A stretch of DNA of 64,000 nt from Mycoemilia scoparia (Eukaryota; Kickxellomycota; Kickxellomycetes; Kickxellales; Kickxellaceae): positions 44,560-108,559 of the forward strand of contig JANBPU010000036.1 of NCBI GenBank assembly GCA_027575805.1, written 5' to 3'. The position numbers and the translations under genes were made by a program. Each line of letters opens with the position of its first letter. Position 1 is the stretch's first letter. The notes below the pieces were generated by a model. That model ran no database searches. It was given only the letters and a program-made list of their open reading frames with translations, and was not told the origin of the DNA. Below, piece after piece: positions 54,519 through 64,000 of this stretch.

Positions 54519-56263
54519 ATGTCAGTTATTCCTAGCTCAAAACGCCAAAAGATGAAAGAAGAAACAATATGTTCTACAATTCCTTCACTCTTTAGTCTGA
54601 ACACTATAGAATCAAATTACTCTGGTAAATATAAAAACAAGTCGCTATCTAATAATTATACTGAGAGCATCGATTCCACGGCTTTAGTACTAACATATCA
54701 GGGGATCTATGTCCATAATAACTGAATATTGCTAGGTTTTGGAAAGATAATTAGGCTCTTATTCATAGCAACAGTCTGTCCTAGCCTTGAGATTAAATGC
54801 TGCGAGCTGGCCCTGGAAGAAACAAAATCGTCTACTTGGGACATAGGGCGCTATGAAAGGCTGTATGCTCAACTTCTGGAACTATATAGGAAAGCAGGCC
54901 AAATCCCAAGGATATCCAGACATGACGAATGGATAGAAAACACATCAAAGGCAGCAAAGTCACGTTTAGATGAGCTAGAAAAGGAATTGGGCAATGCAAA
55001 ATCCAGTATGGTCAAGGAGAGCAATAGGGTAAGTTGGCTTTTAATGGTTATTCTGGATACAAATTTTGTCAAGATGCAGGATCCATGTAGAGATACATAT
55101 AATTTTATTATTAATGTGCAATTTACTTTATCTATAACAGCTTGCGCAGCTATCCATTGCCAACTATTTGATTAGCATTGGTAGCTTCTCTGAAGCCTTC
55201 AAGAGCCTGATGAATTCTCGTGAGTTTGTCACAAAAGAAGAACACCGTATAGAGCTGTATCTTGGTATTATACAGGTATGATAATACATTGACTATTTCT
55301 CCTAAAGCTCATTTGAGTATTCAAAGGATTTATTATAATATAAATTGGCATCTATGATTCTAGGTTGGGCTATTTTCAACAAATTTTGGGTTTATATCCA
55401 GCTTCTTCCCACACATTGAGAAGAACAAGGATATAATAGACAAAATTCCTGAAGCAATGTGCTCTATTCAGATAGCTGGTGGGTTGTCGAAGCTTGACGA
55501 GGGCCAATATAGTCAAGCAGCCACATTTTTCTCTGGAGTGACTTTCTCTCCAAACTTTGACATACATGGAATTGTTTCTTCAAGAGATGTGGCTATATAT
55601 GGTACTATGTGTGGGCTGGCAGGATATACAAGACAGCAACTTCGTGATAATATGCTCAATAATACCGATTTCAAGCAATTTATGCAAATGGAGCCTTGGA
55701 CTCTTGAATTCCTTGAGAACTTTTATTATGCGAGATACTCCGCGTTCTTGAAGCTATTGAACAAAGTTCAGGTACGATGATAGAACAAAGCTTTACCACC
55801 TATATATCTACCTGACCATGATACCTAACTATTTACTTTGGCTATGCTTATAATATAGCCCTACTGTCTAACGGATATATATCTGGCAAATCACACCGAT
55901 GCATTGATAAGCGAGATACGTACCAGGGTTCTCTTGTTCTATACACAGATCTATAGTCAAGTAGATATCAACGAGATGAACAGACAGCTGCAATGGGCAT
56001 CTGACCCGGAATTGCTTGAAAAGGATCTGATCAAGCTTATCCAAGGTGGTCTGATCCATGGGAAAGTCGATAGCTACAGTATGGTATTACACATCTATCC
56101 TCCACAGCTCCGTGAAGAAGCAATAGAAAAAATAGAAGCTATGGCCCCAAGGCTAGAAGCACAAATAGATTTGGCCAAGACACGCATTCAGCTGATTCAG
56201 GAGGGTCACCTTCCCGAGAACCTAACACCCAAGGACCAAGGCAGAGAAAACACCCAGCAATAG
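54519..56263 (+). CDS. CSN1: COP9 signalosome subunit 1 (PCI domain)
   Basis: CSN1 is a scaffold subunit of the COP9 signalosome and binds through its PCI domain. Exons 54519-54624, 54736-55028, 55141-55275, 55364-55771 and 55859-56263 give 448 residues. The ATG at 54519 is chosen; the frame extends 18 nt upstream only to TTG. Family matches are the N-terminal start of the helical repeat (ESNYSGFGKIIRLLFIATVC), IANYLISIGSFSEAFKSLMN, FEMN-like stretch SSRDVAIYGTMCGLAGYTRQ, FKQFMQMEPWTLEFLENFY, and the PCI segment ISEIRTRVLLFYTQIYSQVD. It is in the same window as CSN6. Residues in the N-terminal 35 are Ser/Lys-rich. Rpn7 is a related proteasome protein, but the details favour CSN1. Confidence 0.88.
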
Positions 56264-57119
56264 TTGAATCCCTTCCTTTGGCAAATGCATTTATCATCGT
56301 ATATTCAGTTATATTGCATGAATACACACATTAAACTATCATTATTTTTTATGGAGTTAATCTCAGTAATATTAAAATGATCTTTCAAACAAGTCTTGAG
56401 CAAGGCCACATTCTATGTAAACATGAGCCATAGAGCTTTAAGCATGATGTTTTTTGGCTATAGTAACGTGAAAGTAAGTGTTTTAGAGAAATTGGATGTC
56501 CAGGATTAGAGCCAGCGACAGTGTATCAAAAAAGAAAGCTGATGAAGTATAATAAAGAGCCTGGAAACAAAGGCAAATAGCTGTAAGGAATTCTTTGAGA
56601 ACGAGAACAACCGCCATAGAAACGGTCCAAAGGGACAGGGAAAGCCATAATAAGGCTTATGATATAAACATAGAAGACGCATATCAGTGTTTGTAGAATG
56701 ATTGACTGTGACCAACAGCCATCAATCAACAACCAGAACTATATACACACGCAACCAACTTGCTTAGGCATTTGGTTTATATTGTGTTACCATCTGCTTT
56801 TGTTCATTTTCCAACCTCCTTGTCTTGCTTTCAGGCTTTAATATTGTATTTTCTTTGCACTATATTTCTCTTCTACATAATCCTCCCACTTAAAGTAAAT
56901 ATCGCAGCATTCCTTTAATGAAATTTGGGGGCGGATTCACAAGCTCTCTCTATATATTTATTTATCGGTACATTGAGAATTGTAGCTAACGAGGAATTTC
57001 TTTTGTATTGTGTACTCTCTCTTATTTAGGCCCGCCTTTTATTTTCTTCGTTTGATATATTATAATCATATACTTCGACTTACTGTCTGATATAAACATA
57101 CTTTTAAGCAATATCGAAC
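56264..57119. promoter_or_regulatory. Intergenic CSN1 / VMA5
   Basis: This 856 bp holds the CSN1 3' flank and the VMA5 promoter, where T-rich tracts and TATATATT lie about 170 nt ahead of the ATG. No repeat or RNA gene is seen. Confidence 0.4.
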
Positions 57120-58725
57120 ATGCCCAACTATCTCTTGGTTTCCATTCCAGAAGACGACGCTGTAGCTTCTCCCATCGCCAAAGTCAAGAATGTAATTGGC
57201 CCAGATGCTCGCGTTGGCGAATTTGATGCTCCAAAGAAGCTCAAGGTAAATTTAAATAACAGCTGCTTTCTAAATTTGGCAGAGAGCCATATGCTCTATC
57301 ATTGTATTTTTCGCAGACAAAGCTGGATATGGATATGAAGTCAACAAAAACCCTGAATATTAATGTATGATGTAGTTTGGAACCCTAAACAACCTACTTG
57401 AAATGTCAGACAAGTTGGAAAGATTTGACAGAGAATATCAGTCTACCTGCATAAGGCTTATTGACTCGTTTCGTGATCTTATTGGAGCTTCGGACAACTT
57501 GAGCGAGTACTTTAAGATTGATGAAAGTAAGCTGTCATTCAGACTTTATGATTATTTGGTGAATGTGTATATAATTTTCTTTCAACCACCTGGTTACTAG
57601 CTTTAACGATATAACAAACGATAGGGAAATCCACCGATCAATATTTGAGATCGTTCTCTTGGAACAACGCCAAATACAGAGATGATCTGTCCATTGTTGA
57701 TATTTTGAACAATATTGCCGAGGTATGTTGATTTATTATATATGCAAAAGCCCATATTCATACACTACTTTGCTATCTACTCAGACCATATCTAATAATT
57801 TGTTCTCTCGTGCTATAGAATGTAGGGCCTATTGATCAAAAGCTTCGTAACCAGCTTAACCAGTACAATTCTCTAAAGAACAGCCTGCAATCCATTAATC
57901 GTAAAAGAGGGTATGTACACACTGCCATATACACTAGAAACATTTGTTGTAATACTTGGTCCTTTATGTATACTGACAACTGTATTGAACCTTATTTTGT
58001 TATATAGTGGAAATTTGTCGGTCAGATCATTAGATGGAATAGTTACCGAGGATGACTACGTTGAATCTGAGTATATCCAAACACTTTTTGTCGCCGTTCC
58101 AAAGAACCTAAAGAAGGACTGGCTAAATAACTATGAGACATTGACTGACATGGTTATTCCTCGCTCGTCAAACAAAATTTCTGAAGACAGTGAATACATC
58201 CTGTACTCTGTTGCATTAATGAAGCGCAATGTTGAAGAATTTACAAACAAAGCTCGCGATAACAAATTCATTGTTCGCGACTACAAGTTCGATTCCCAGG
58301 CAATTACTGAAGAGCAAGCTAATGACATGGAGATTGAAGAGCAAGAAGAGGAAAAGTTTGAACAACTGAAGGAATGGATTCAGATAAACTTTAGTGAATT
58401 GTTCAGTGCCTGGATTCACATTAAAGCACTTCGTGTCTTTGTTGAATCAGTCCTTCGCTATGGTATATCTGCAGATTTTGTTACTGTTTTAATTGACCTT
58501 CAAAACAAGAGCGACACCAAGGTCATCAAGTCCCTAAAGGATGCGTACAGCTACTTGGAAGACTCTGGATCCCAGGGTAGAAGCGGCTCACAAGCTAAAG
58601 GAAAGCCGACCTCGTCGGCTGGAAACGATGTCTTTGATATGCATGAATTCTCAACACTTTTGGATGAGGGCTACACACCATTCCCTCTATTCAGTGTTGA
58701 ATGGCAATTTGTAAAGGAAAACTAG
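57120..58725 (+). CDS. VMA5: V-ATPase V1 subunit C
   Basis: Subunit C joins the V1 and Vo sectors of the vacuolar proton pump and leaves during reversible disassembly. Exons 57120-57245, 57376-57526, 57625-57722, 57819-57910 and 58008-58725 give 394 residues (yeast 392). Matches: YLLVSIPEDD, LNNLLEMSDKLERFDREYQS, SVRSLDGIVTEDDYVESEYI, VPKNLKKDWLNNYETLTDMV and FSAWIHIKALRVFVESVLRY, the last being the most conserved stretch. An in-phase 48-nt stretch in intron 1 (57317-57364) looks like an exon but would leave an 11-nt intron, so it is intronic. RTC5, encoded 24 kb away, belongs to the regulators of this pump. Confidence 0.96.
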
Positions 58726-58755
58726 TTTGTATCCAAGACTCCTTAAATTCACCCA

Positions 58756-59010
58756 TTATACTCTCTTCTCTTTTATTTCGAATTCTTGGTGCTGTTTGGG
58801 GATGATATAACCTTCCCAGAGCAGAGCATCACAAACTTGGCCATTTTTATTCGCTGTTTCTGACCAGACTTTTAACCGTAGAACAGTCTTTTTTGTTTTC
58901 TTGCCCGCACTATCTTCTCTCTCGCCTATTGGCTTTAACTGCATAAACTTTTGGCGTTTCCACCTTTCGTATTTTAATAGTTTAGATAAATAAACTTCAT
59001 GGAACCACAT
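58756..59010 (-). CDS. Hypothetical Lys-rich small ORF, 84 residues
   Basis: ATG 59010 to stop 58756 encodes 84 residues, basic (many Lys), with LKPIGEREDSAGKKTKKTV and VCDALLWEGYIIPKQHQEFE. There are no membrane segments or known motifs. It converges on VMA5 with stops 30 bp apart, so it may be a real gene or antisense chance in the VMA5 3' region. If real, its promoter would have to lie in the 208 bp to the lipase stop, most of which is MITE copy G. Protein-like composition is the only support. Confidence 0.3.
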   Translation of the reverse strand: MWFHEVYLSKLLKYERWKRQKFMQLKPIGEREDSAGKKTKKTVLRLKVWSETANKNGQVCDALLWEGYIIPKQHQEFEIKEKRV

Positions 59011-59027
59011 TATCCAAAATGAGGATA

Positions 59028-59143
59028 TGGGTGATTACTTTTGAATGGTGACTGTTTGCTAATAAATGATGATCGCTCATCTGGCTGTGATTGCACCTTT
59101 AATTATTGGCCAACAAAAGGTACTCTTCAAAAACTAGGATCCA
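59028..59143 (+). mobile_element. MITE-like TIR element, copy G
   Basis: It is 116 bp between TA dinucleotides. The ends TGGGTGATTACTTTTGAATG and CTCTTCAAAAACTAGGATCCA carry several mutations. The interior CATCTGGCTGTGATTGCACC matches the C/D subfamily. This is one of the more diverged copies and lies just upstream of the 84-residue ORF. Confidence 0.85.
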
Positions 59144-59218
59144 TATAATGTATTTATTTACAATTTTCTACGTATTTAAAAAATGCTAAATAATAAAAAA
59201 CATCGCAATTTACACACT

Positions 59219-62167
59219 CTATCGTTGTCTTGCACTTTCGGATTGATTTAGTGTGTCTAACGCTTTCTCGAAAGCAACTTCATAGGAGCTAGGAAAATGA
59301 TCTATTATCATTGATTTTTGCAGCACCAATTCTCTAAAATACTCTTGCGTGGTAGGAATGATCCATGTACTATGCGGTTTTTTCTCTTTGGCTTTGGCGT
59401 CATCTTCCTTCGAATCATCTTGCTTCGCTTTATCAACTGTTGGTCCGTCCGTATCCTTTGGAACTACTATATGATATACTTTTCCTGGAAGGAATAGGCA
59501 TGTGTTGTCCCCCCTTTTATGGAGCGCTTTTCGCACCTCAGACAATCGTTCAAACCTTTCATCCCACACTTTTTTCCTCATCTCAGCGGCTTGGAATGTG
59601 TTATATATGCTTTGTGATAAATTATCTGTCTCACTTGCAGCTGCAACAATCATCTGCTTGAAATCCATAAAGGATCCATAACATAGGCGTGGTACAATAT
59701 CACCGCTATTTACAAATGTCTGTATGTGGTCTTTGTAGCGTTCAGCCAAGTTTTCTGACACGCATGGTGCTGGTCCATAGCAGAATGCCTTTATATCAAG
59801 TGATTCTATATCTACTCCCAACTCCTTGAGCATGCTAGAGCTCTCTAATAAAAGTATCGTTAGAATTGCTGCTGTTGAAGCACCAAGCGAGTGTCCAACA
59901 AAACGAATGTTTTTGATGCCCTGCTTCTGTGCGAATGCAAGCATTTGTGGAACAACTTTAGCCAATACCCAGTATGCGGATGCCTTCATTCCGCTGTGAA
60001 CAAGTCCACCACACCATTTTTCATACTCGCAGGCCAGATCCACCAGGGTATCTTTTAAGCTCATTGTTCCGCGAATGCTCAGAACGAGTGCGTCGTGCTC
60101 TTTGTCTCTGGCAATGAAATAGCAGCTCCTAAAGACCTCTTGGCTTTGGAAGTTATAGCCAATAAGATCGGATTCAGGCAGCTTGAGGTATTGTAAAACG
60201 CAGTTGACATCTGAGTTAACCCGGGCTCCATCAATAAGTGTGATTCCCTTGCTGAATATATACAGAGCCCTCCATCCATAAGAGGCCAATGCGAATTTTG
60301 CATACCGAGCCGGTAACATGAGCATATCTTGGTTTAAGCAACTCTTCAACCTATGTGAGCTTTCTGAGGTGTTATCGTTGAAGGATGCTTTTGGATCTGC
60401 AAAAAATCTATTCAAAGTCATAAGTCCACCGATAACTTCTGAATTGCTCAACTCCAGGCCCTGGCCAAAGCTTGAGGCAATACTGCTAATACTTTTCATG
60501 ACCTTGTAGGTTGAAGGAGCCAAGAACATACTGGATAATGACTGCAAAAGTGTGATATCCTGTGGAACTGGTGGTACTTCGGTGACTGGCTTTTGGCTGA
60601 GAGATACATTATTTTGCTCTTCTCGAACAATATCTTCTTCGATTGTATATATATCATTCGTTTTTCCAGGATAATCACTACTGTTACTAGCAATGGACGT
60701 GGGTGACGAAGTAAACCAGCTGGTAAAGAACCATGGCGAACTGGATGTTCCAGTCGATGAATTTGGAGACGTCGACTCCATTGTAGGCGGGGTCGACGGT
60801 TGTGAGCTATCCTCGGTTCGGTCAAATCCAACTGAATCTGAACGTGCTATACCATTTTGCTGTGGTCCCTTCATAAGTAACGAGCTCCCCAATTTATCAG
60901 ACTCTGCCATGTATTCCATGTATTCTTTTGAAAATTCGGACATAAGCTCATTTCTGTTCATTTCTGTCGGGTCTGATGGTTCACCTTCGTCTTGTCTCTT
61001 GTTGTCTTCTACACCAGTACGCCCGTACAAGTGAACTCCGCGGATCCTTGTTATTTTTGGTTCAGGATCTTCGAATTTTTGATACCTGTAGTTGACTCTA
61101 ACCTGAATTGCACCGATATTTTTGGATATTATTGTGCGGTGCTGCTGCTCAGGTAGGGACGACAGTGTTTGCTTCTTATCCCAAATCTCGTGAAAGTTTG
61201 TAAAAACTTCTGGAAATCCTTCTAAATGCGATGGCCGCAGCTCTGCCCTTCCAATGAACCTGTCCGCCAACAAGGTACTTTTGTCATAGACATCGAAATG
61301 TATTGTACCAAATAGCTGCATATGATAGGATACTATGAGCTCAAACCCCTCATTCCAGTCGCCGCTTGGCTTGGATGACACAGATGTGTTAAACACTTGG
61401 TCTCCAAATGTCACGACGACATAAGGTCTTTTTATTTCTTGGTTTATAACTAGCGACATTATAAAGACTTGCATGACACCATCTGGAACTCTGTACAGGT
61501 TCAATGGGTTCGCAAAATTATGTACATCAGCAATATCTCCACCAACACTGTGCCTTTTTGAATTCTTGTCGCTCTCGTTCAAAGTACCCCTAAAACAACC
61601 CTCATCACTTTTGGTTGCATCTATGGGCTCTGTTCCAAGCATTGCATTGATCTGGGCACTGAGCTCTCTAGCCCTATCTACCTGCCATTTTGGGTCTCGC
61701 CTCTCATCTGTTTGGCTCATATCGCTTCCATTGATGCTATTTTCTCTGGAAAGCCTATCAGTACTGAATGACTTGCTCCAAAGGATACGCGTTCCGAATC
61801 CCATCGTGGTGACTGGAGCTGGGGGACTTGAAAGATATGAAAAAGATTTTGACTTGCCCTGATGGACTTGGTCGTCAACTAAATGCCTGCGGCTCGCCTG
61901 GACATCAGCATCCTTACTGCTTATCAAATCATTCGCAGTAGTTTCCGTTACCTTGTTTGTTGTATCGCCTGGTGGTTTGGATTCTTCTTTTGGTATCTGA
62001 ATGCATAGTGAATTCATGGCAGCTTGAATATCTCTATTAACCTTTTCTGTGGACTCTCTATCTGAGCCCCGTGTCCCCGATACATTAAACTGCATTGTAT
62101 TTCCGTCGTCACCATTTAAACTAGAAATTGTCTCATTTTCTAGGCTATTTGAGCTTAGTGGCTGCAT
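59219..62167 (-). CDS. C2-domain class 3 lipase (DAG lipase-like)
   Basis: The single exon codes for 982 residues. Residues 1 to about 225 are polar with few motifs. A C2-like domain is at about 228-360 (VMQVFIMSLVINQEIKRPYV, VTFGDQVFNTSV, FDVYDKSTLLADRFIGRAEL), which binds phospholipid and possibly Ca2+. The lipase domain starts near 640 (ALYIFSKGITLIDGARV). The serine elbow is GHSLGAS near 755. The catalytic Asp is in SGDIVPRLCYG near 826, and a His in GKVYHIVVP near 899. These match the DAG lipase group of class 3 lipases. The substrate is not shown by sequence. The gene is divergent from RPL8. Confidence 0.88.
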   Translation of the reverse strand: MQPLSSNSLENETISSLNGDDGNTMQFNVSGTRGSDRESTEKVNRDIQAAMNSLCIQIPKEESKPPGDTTNKVTETTANDLISSKDADVQASRRHLVDDQVHQGKSKSFSYLSSPPAPVTTMGFGTRILWSKSFSTDRLSRENSINGSDMSQTDERRDPKWQVDRARELSAQINAMLGTEPIDATKSDEGCFRGTLNESDKNSKRHSVGGDIADVHNFANPLNLYRVPDGVMQVFIMSLVINQEIKRPYVVVTFGDQVFNTSVSSKPSGDWNEGFELIVSYHMQLFGTIHFDVYDKSTLLADRFIGRAELRPSHLEGFPEVFTNFHEIWDKKQTLSSLPEQQHRTIISKNIGAIQVRVNYRYQKFEDPEPKITRIRGVHLYGRTGVEDNKRQDEGEPSDPTEMNRNELMSEFSKEYMEYMAESDKLGSSLLMKGPQQNGIARSDSVGFDRTEDSSQPSTPPTMESTSPNSSTGTSSSPWFFTSWFTSSPTSIASNSSDYPGKTNDIYTIEEDIVREEQNNVSLSQKPVTEVPPVPQDITLLQSLSSMFLAPSTYKVMKSISSIASSFGQGLELSNSEVIGGLMTLNRFFADPKASFNDNTSESSHRLKSCLNQDMLMLPARYAKFALASYGWRALYIFSKGITLIDGARVNSDVNCVLQYLKLPESDLIGYNFQSQEVFRSCYFIARDKEHDALVLSIRGTMSLKDTLVDLACEYEKWCGGLVHSGMKASAYWVLAKVVPQMLAFAQKQGIKNIRFVGHSLGASTAAILTILLLESSSMLKELGVDIESLDIKAFCYGPAPCVSENLAERYKDHIQTFVNSGDIVPRLCYGSFMDFKQMIVAAASETDNLSQSIYNTFQAAEMRKKVWDERFERLSEVRKALHKRGDNTCLFLPGKVYHIVVPKDTDGPTVDKAKQDDSKEDDAKAKEKKPHSTWIIPTTQEYFRELVLQKSMIIDHFPSSYEVAFEKALDTLNQSESARQR

Positions 62168-62571
62168 GTGGTGAATAAACCAAGTGCACGAATGCCTAAC
62201 CCTTGTTACTAATGTTTTTCGAATAATTGTGTGTATATGTGGGATTTATGTATAGACGAATGTGGCTATAAAGCAAGGAGAAGTTGTAAATTTCAATGTA
62301 CTGAATGTAGGACAGCCAAGCCTTGTGACGTACCAAAAAGGCATCAAGTCCAAGAAATCCAGTATTCAAGAATATTGATTTGATCCAAAAATTATGTGAT
62401 CTGTATCCTCCCCAAAATCTGGAAAAACTAAAAGTGAATGCACTTTGTTGAATCTGTGCTACTAGACTGGGATAAATAGCATCCAACAATGAGGAGCTAA
62501 AGAATCCACCTCTTTTTCATCTAAAACTTTGTCTGTGGCATCCATCCATCTGTCCTCAAAGAATATTTGCA
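62168..62571. promoter_or_regulatory. Divergent promoter region lipase / RPL8
   Basis: This 404 bp separates the start codons. No HomolD-type ribosomal promoter box was recognised. The RPL8 leader is pyrimidine-rich (CACCTCTTTTTCATC), and T/C tracts precede both starts. Confidence 0.45.
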
Positions 62572-63683
62572 ATGGCTCCCGCTAAAGGAAAGAAGGTCGC
62601 TCCCGCCCCCTTTGCTGCTCGCAAGAACACCGCTGACAAGCCCAAGGCCAACCCTCTCTTCGAGGCTAAGCCCCGCAAGTTCGGAATTGGCCAGGACATT
62701 CAGCCCACTCGCAACCTTTCCCGCTTCGTTAAGTGGCCCGAGTATGTTCGCCTCCAGCGCCAGCGCAAGGTTCTTCGCATGCGCCTTAAGGTCCCCCCTG
62801 CCATCAACCAGTTCACCCACACTCTCGATGGAAACAAGGCTGCTGAGCTCTTCAAGCTCTCCCTCAAGTACCGCCCTGAGTCTAAGAAGGAGAAGGCTAC
62901 TCGTCTTAAGGAGGCCGCTGAGAAGGTTGCCAACGGTGGTAAGGCTGACGCTGAGAAGCCTTTCGTCGTCAAGTACGGTATTAACCACATCACCTCCCTC
63001 GTTGAGTCCAAGAAGGCTTCCTTGGTAGTGATTGCCCATGATGTTGACCCTATTGAGGTATGCTTCTTGCTTCAATCACCTTAGTGCTACGCCTCTCTAA
63101 AGATGCTGCACAATGACCCAACTTCATTTTAATGGAGTCCTCTCAATGAGTGATATCCAGGAATGGAGTTTAGTAGATTGATCTCTTTACTGAGATCAAT
63201 CTGCAATGACAACCAAGTTCTGCCCTTCAAGCCCATACCATTTGTGGTAAAGTTCGTTGGTGCATGAGCCTTCATTCTGATACAGTTGTCCGTGGTAGCT
63301 CATTGTCTAGTGTTCTGGAGAGGGTAAGTTATTAATTGACACTACTAACATATACGTGCCTTTCTTGCTTTTCATAATACTAGATCGTCCTTTGGTTGCC
63401 CGCTCTCTGCCGTAAGATGGGTGTCCCCTATGTTATTGTTAAGGGTAAGGCTCGTCTTGGACACATCGTCCACAAGAAGACCGCCACCGCTCTTGCTTTC
63501 ACTGAGGTCCGTGATGAGGACAAGCAGACTTTGGCCAAGCTTGTTGATGTTGCCAACGCTGAGTTCGTCAACAAGGAAGATACCCGCCGCCGCTGGGGTG
63601 GTGGTATCATGGGTGCCAAGAGCCAGGCCGTCACTCGCAAGAGAGAGGCTGCTGCTAACAAGCCCGTCAAGGCCACTGTTTAA
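62572..63683 (+). CDS. RPL8: 60S ribosomal protein eL8 (L7a)
   Basis: eL8 is an L7Ae-family protein of the large ribosomal subunit. Exons 62572-63057 and 63384-63683 give 261 residues (yeast 256). Exon 1 has [20 protein letters not shown] and the conserved [20 protein letters not shown]. Exon 2 holds the kink-turn-binding part [20 protein letters not shown] and ends [14 protein letters not shown]. Codons are strongly biased to C/G-ending forms, unlike the neighbours, as usual for a highly expressed gene. The 326-bp intron (63058-63383) is much longer than the typical intron here and carries a perfect hairpin. AATAAA follows the stop by about 60 nt. Confidence 0.98.
63175..63202 (+). other. 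Perfect hairpin in the RPL8 intron
   Basis: The arms AGATTGATCTC and GAGATCAATCT pair over 11 bp around a 6-nt loop TTTACT. A second smaller stem (TACCA…TGGTA with loop TTTG, within a flanking ACCAA…TTGGT pair) follows about 20-40 nt later. L7a introns host snoRNAs in vertebrates, so a guide RNA is a possibility. I find no convincing C/D boxes, and an H/ACA assignment is not supported by a clear H box. Confidence 0.4.
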
Positions 63684-63741
63684 GCTTATTTTCCAATGTT
63701 TGCTCCCAGCAAGGATTCTATCTTTCAGCTTTGGGTTCATC

Positions 63742-63747
63742 AATAAA
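63742..63747 (+). terminator. Poly(A) signal AATAAA of RPL8
   Basis: This canonical hexamer lies about 60 nt after the RPL8 stop. Confidence 0.55.
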
Positions 63748-63929
63748 ATCACCTTTTTAATATTTTTTCTGTACTCTATTTGCTTTCTTAATTATGATGT
63801 GCGACTCATACACACGTTAAATTCTTTATAATCGTGGTTATGTGCATGTGCTTATTAGTATGGCTTGTTCTTATCACAAGAAGCCCAGAACTAATTTTGT
63901 TTCATTTGTTAACTTTATCAGCCATAATA

Positions 63930-64000
63930 TGGGCGATTATTTTTGAAGGGTGACCATTTACTAGTAAAATGTGATCAGTCACCCTGTGTGATCAAAATTA
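63930..64000 (+). mobile_element. MITE-like TIR element, copy H, cut by window end
   Basis: After a TA the left end reads TGGGCGATTATTTTTGAAGG, then GGTGACCATTTACTAGTAAA, like copy C. The right end lies past the window. It is in the 3' flank of RPL8. Confidence 0.85.

Noticed and set aside
57317..57364. Possible 48-nt extra exon in VMA5 intron 1, in phase, with CGCAG acceptor
   Set aside because: It would leave an 11-nt intron before the next acceptor, too short to splice, and the family sequence has no insert there.
62521..63075. 184-residue minus-strand frame opposite RPL8
   Set aside because: It is antisense to a strongly codon-biased ribosomal protein gene, the classic cause of long shadow frames.
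1..64000. tRNA, rRNA, CRISPR, plasmid or phage features
   Set aside because: No B-box-like GGTTCGA, no rRNA pattern, no direct-repeat array and no phage genes were seen; the intron-rich gene set is nuclear eukaryotic.

Overview
The window is nuclear DNA of a fungus. It is AT-rich, genes sit on both strands, and most genes carry several short introns of about 50-130 bp with GTAAGT-like donors and ATAG-like acceptors. The gene set is eukaryotic core plus fungal amino-acid enzymes (prephenate dehydrogenase, aspartate-semialdehyde dehydrogenase) and fungal membrane proteins (Rtc5, Cwh43). Genes usually missing from Saccharomyces are also here (SMPD4, TRAPPC12, eIF3l, CSN1, CSN6, NAMPT). This mix suggests an early-diverging, non-Dikarya fungus (for example Zoopagomycota or Mucoromycota), but the sequence alone does not fix the lineage. 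I reconstructed 25 confident protein genes from splice sites and family alignment, plus one partial gene and three weak small-ORF candidates.

Layout. 1-10 kb: a partial gene leaving the left edge, NAMPT (-), UBA1 (-), NGG1/ADA3 (+). 10-20 kb: eIF2-beta SUI3 (+), a DUSP28-like phosphatase (-), SMPD4 (+), a HINT3-like HIT protein (+). 20-33 kb: a MATE transporter with a very long N-terminal extension (+), AP-1 mu APM1 (-), the PGAP2IP-type CWH43 (-), RTC5 (-). 33-46 kb: DOA1/PLAA (+), TYR1 (+), CSN6 (-), eIF3i TIF34 (-) divergent from eIF3l (+), and QCR10 (-). 46-64 kb: SET3/MLL5-like PHD-SET protein (+), HOM2 (+), TRAPPC12 (-), CSN1 (+), V-ATPase subunit C VMA5 (+), a C2 plus class-3 lipase (-), and ribosomal protein eL8 RPL8 (+).

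There is no operon logic, but themes recur. Translation: eIF2-beta, eIF3i, eIF3l, eL8. The ubiquitin/Nedd8 system: UBA1, DOA1, CSN1, CSN6. Membrane traffic and lipids: AP-1 mu, TRAPPC12, SMPD4, CWH43, the lipase. V-ATPase: VMA5 and its regulator RTC5.

The main non-genic structure is a family of about 90-120 bp terminal-inverted-repeat elements (MITE-like, flanked by TA). I count eight copies, two in SUI3 intron 5 and one in NAMPT intron 3, plus a solo end. Some abut through a shared TA. Other oddities are three GC-AG introns, an eIF3i gene whose first coding exon is only the ATG, a 14-nt first coding exon in CSN6, a 20-nt microexon in NGG1, and an unusually long RPL8 intron with a perfect hairpin. 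I saw no tRNA, rRNA or CRISPR.
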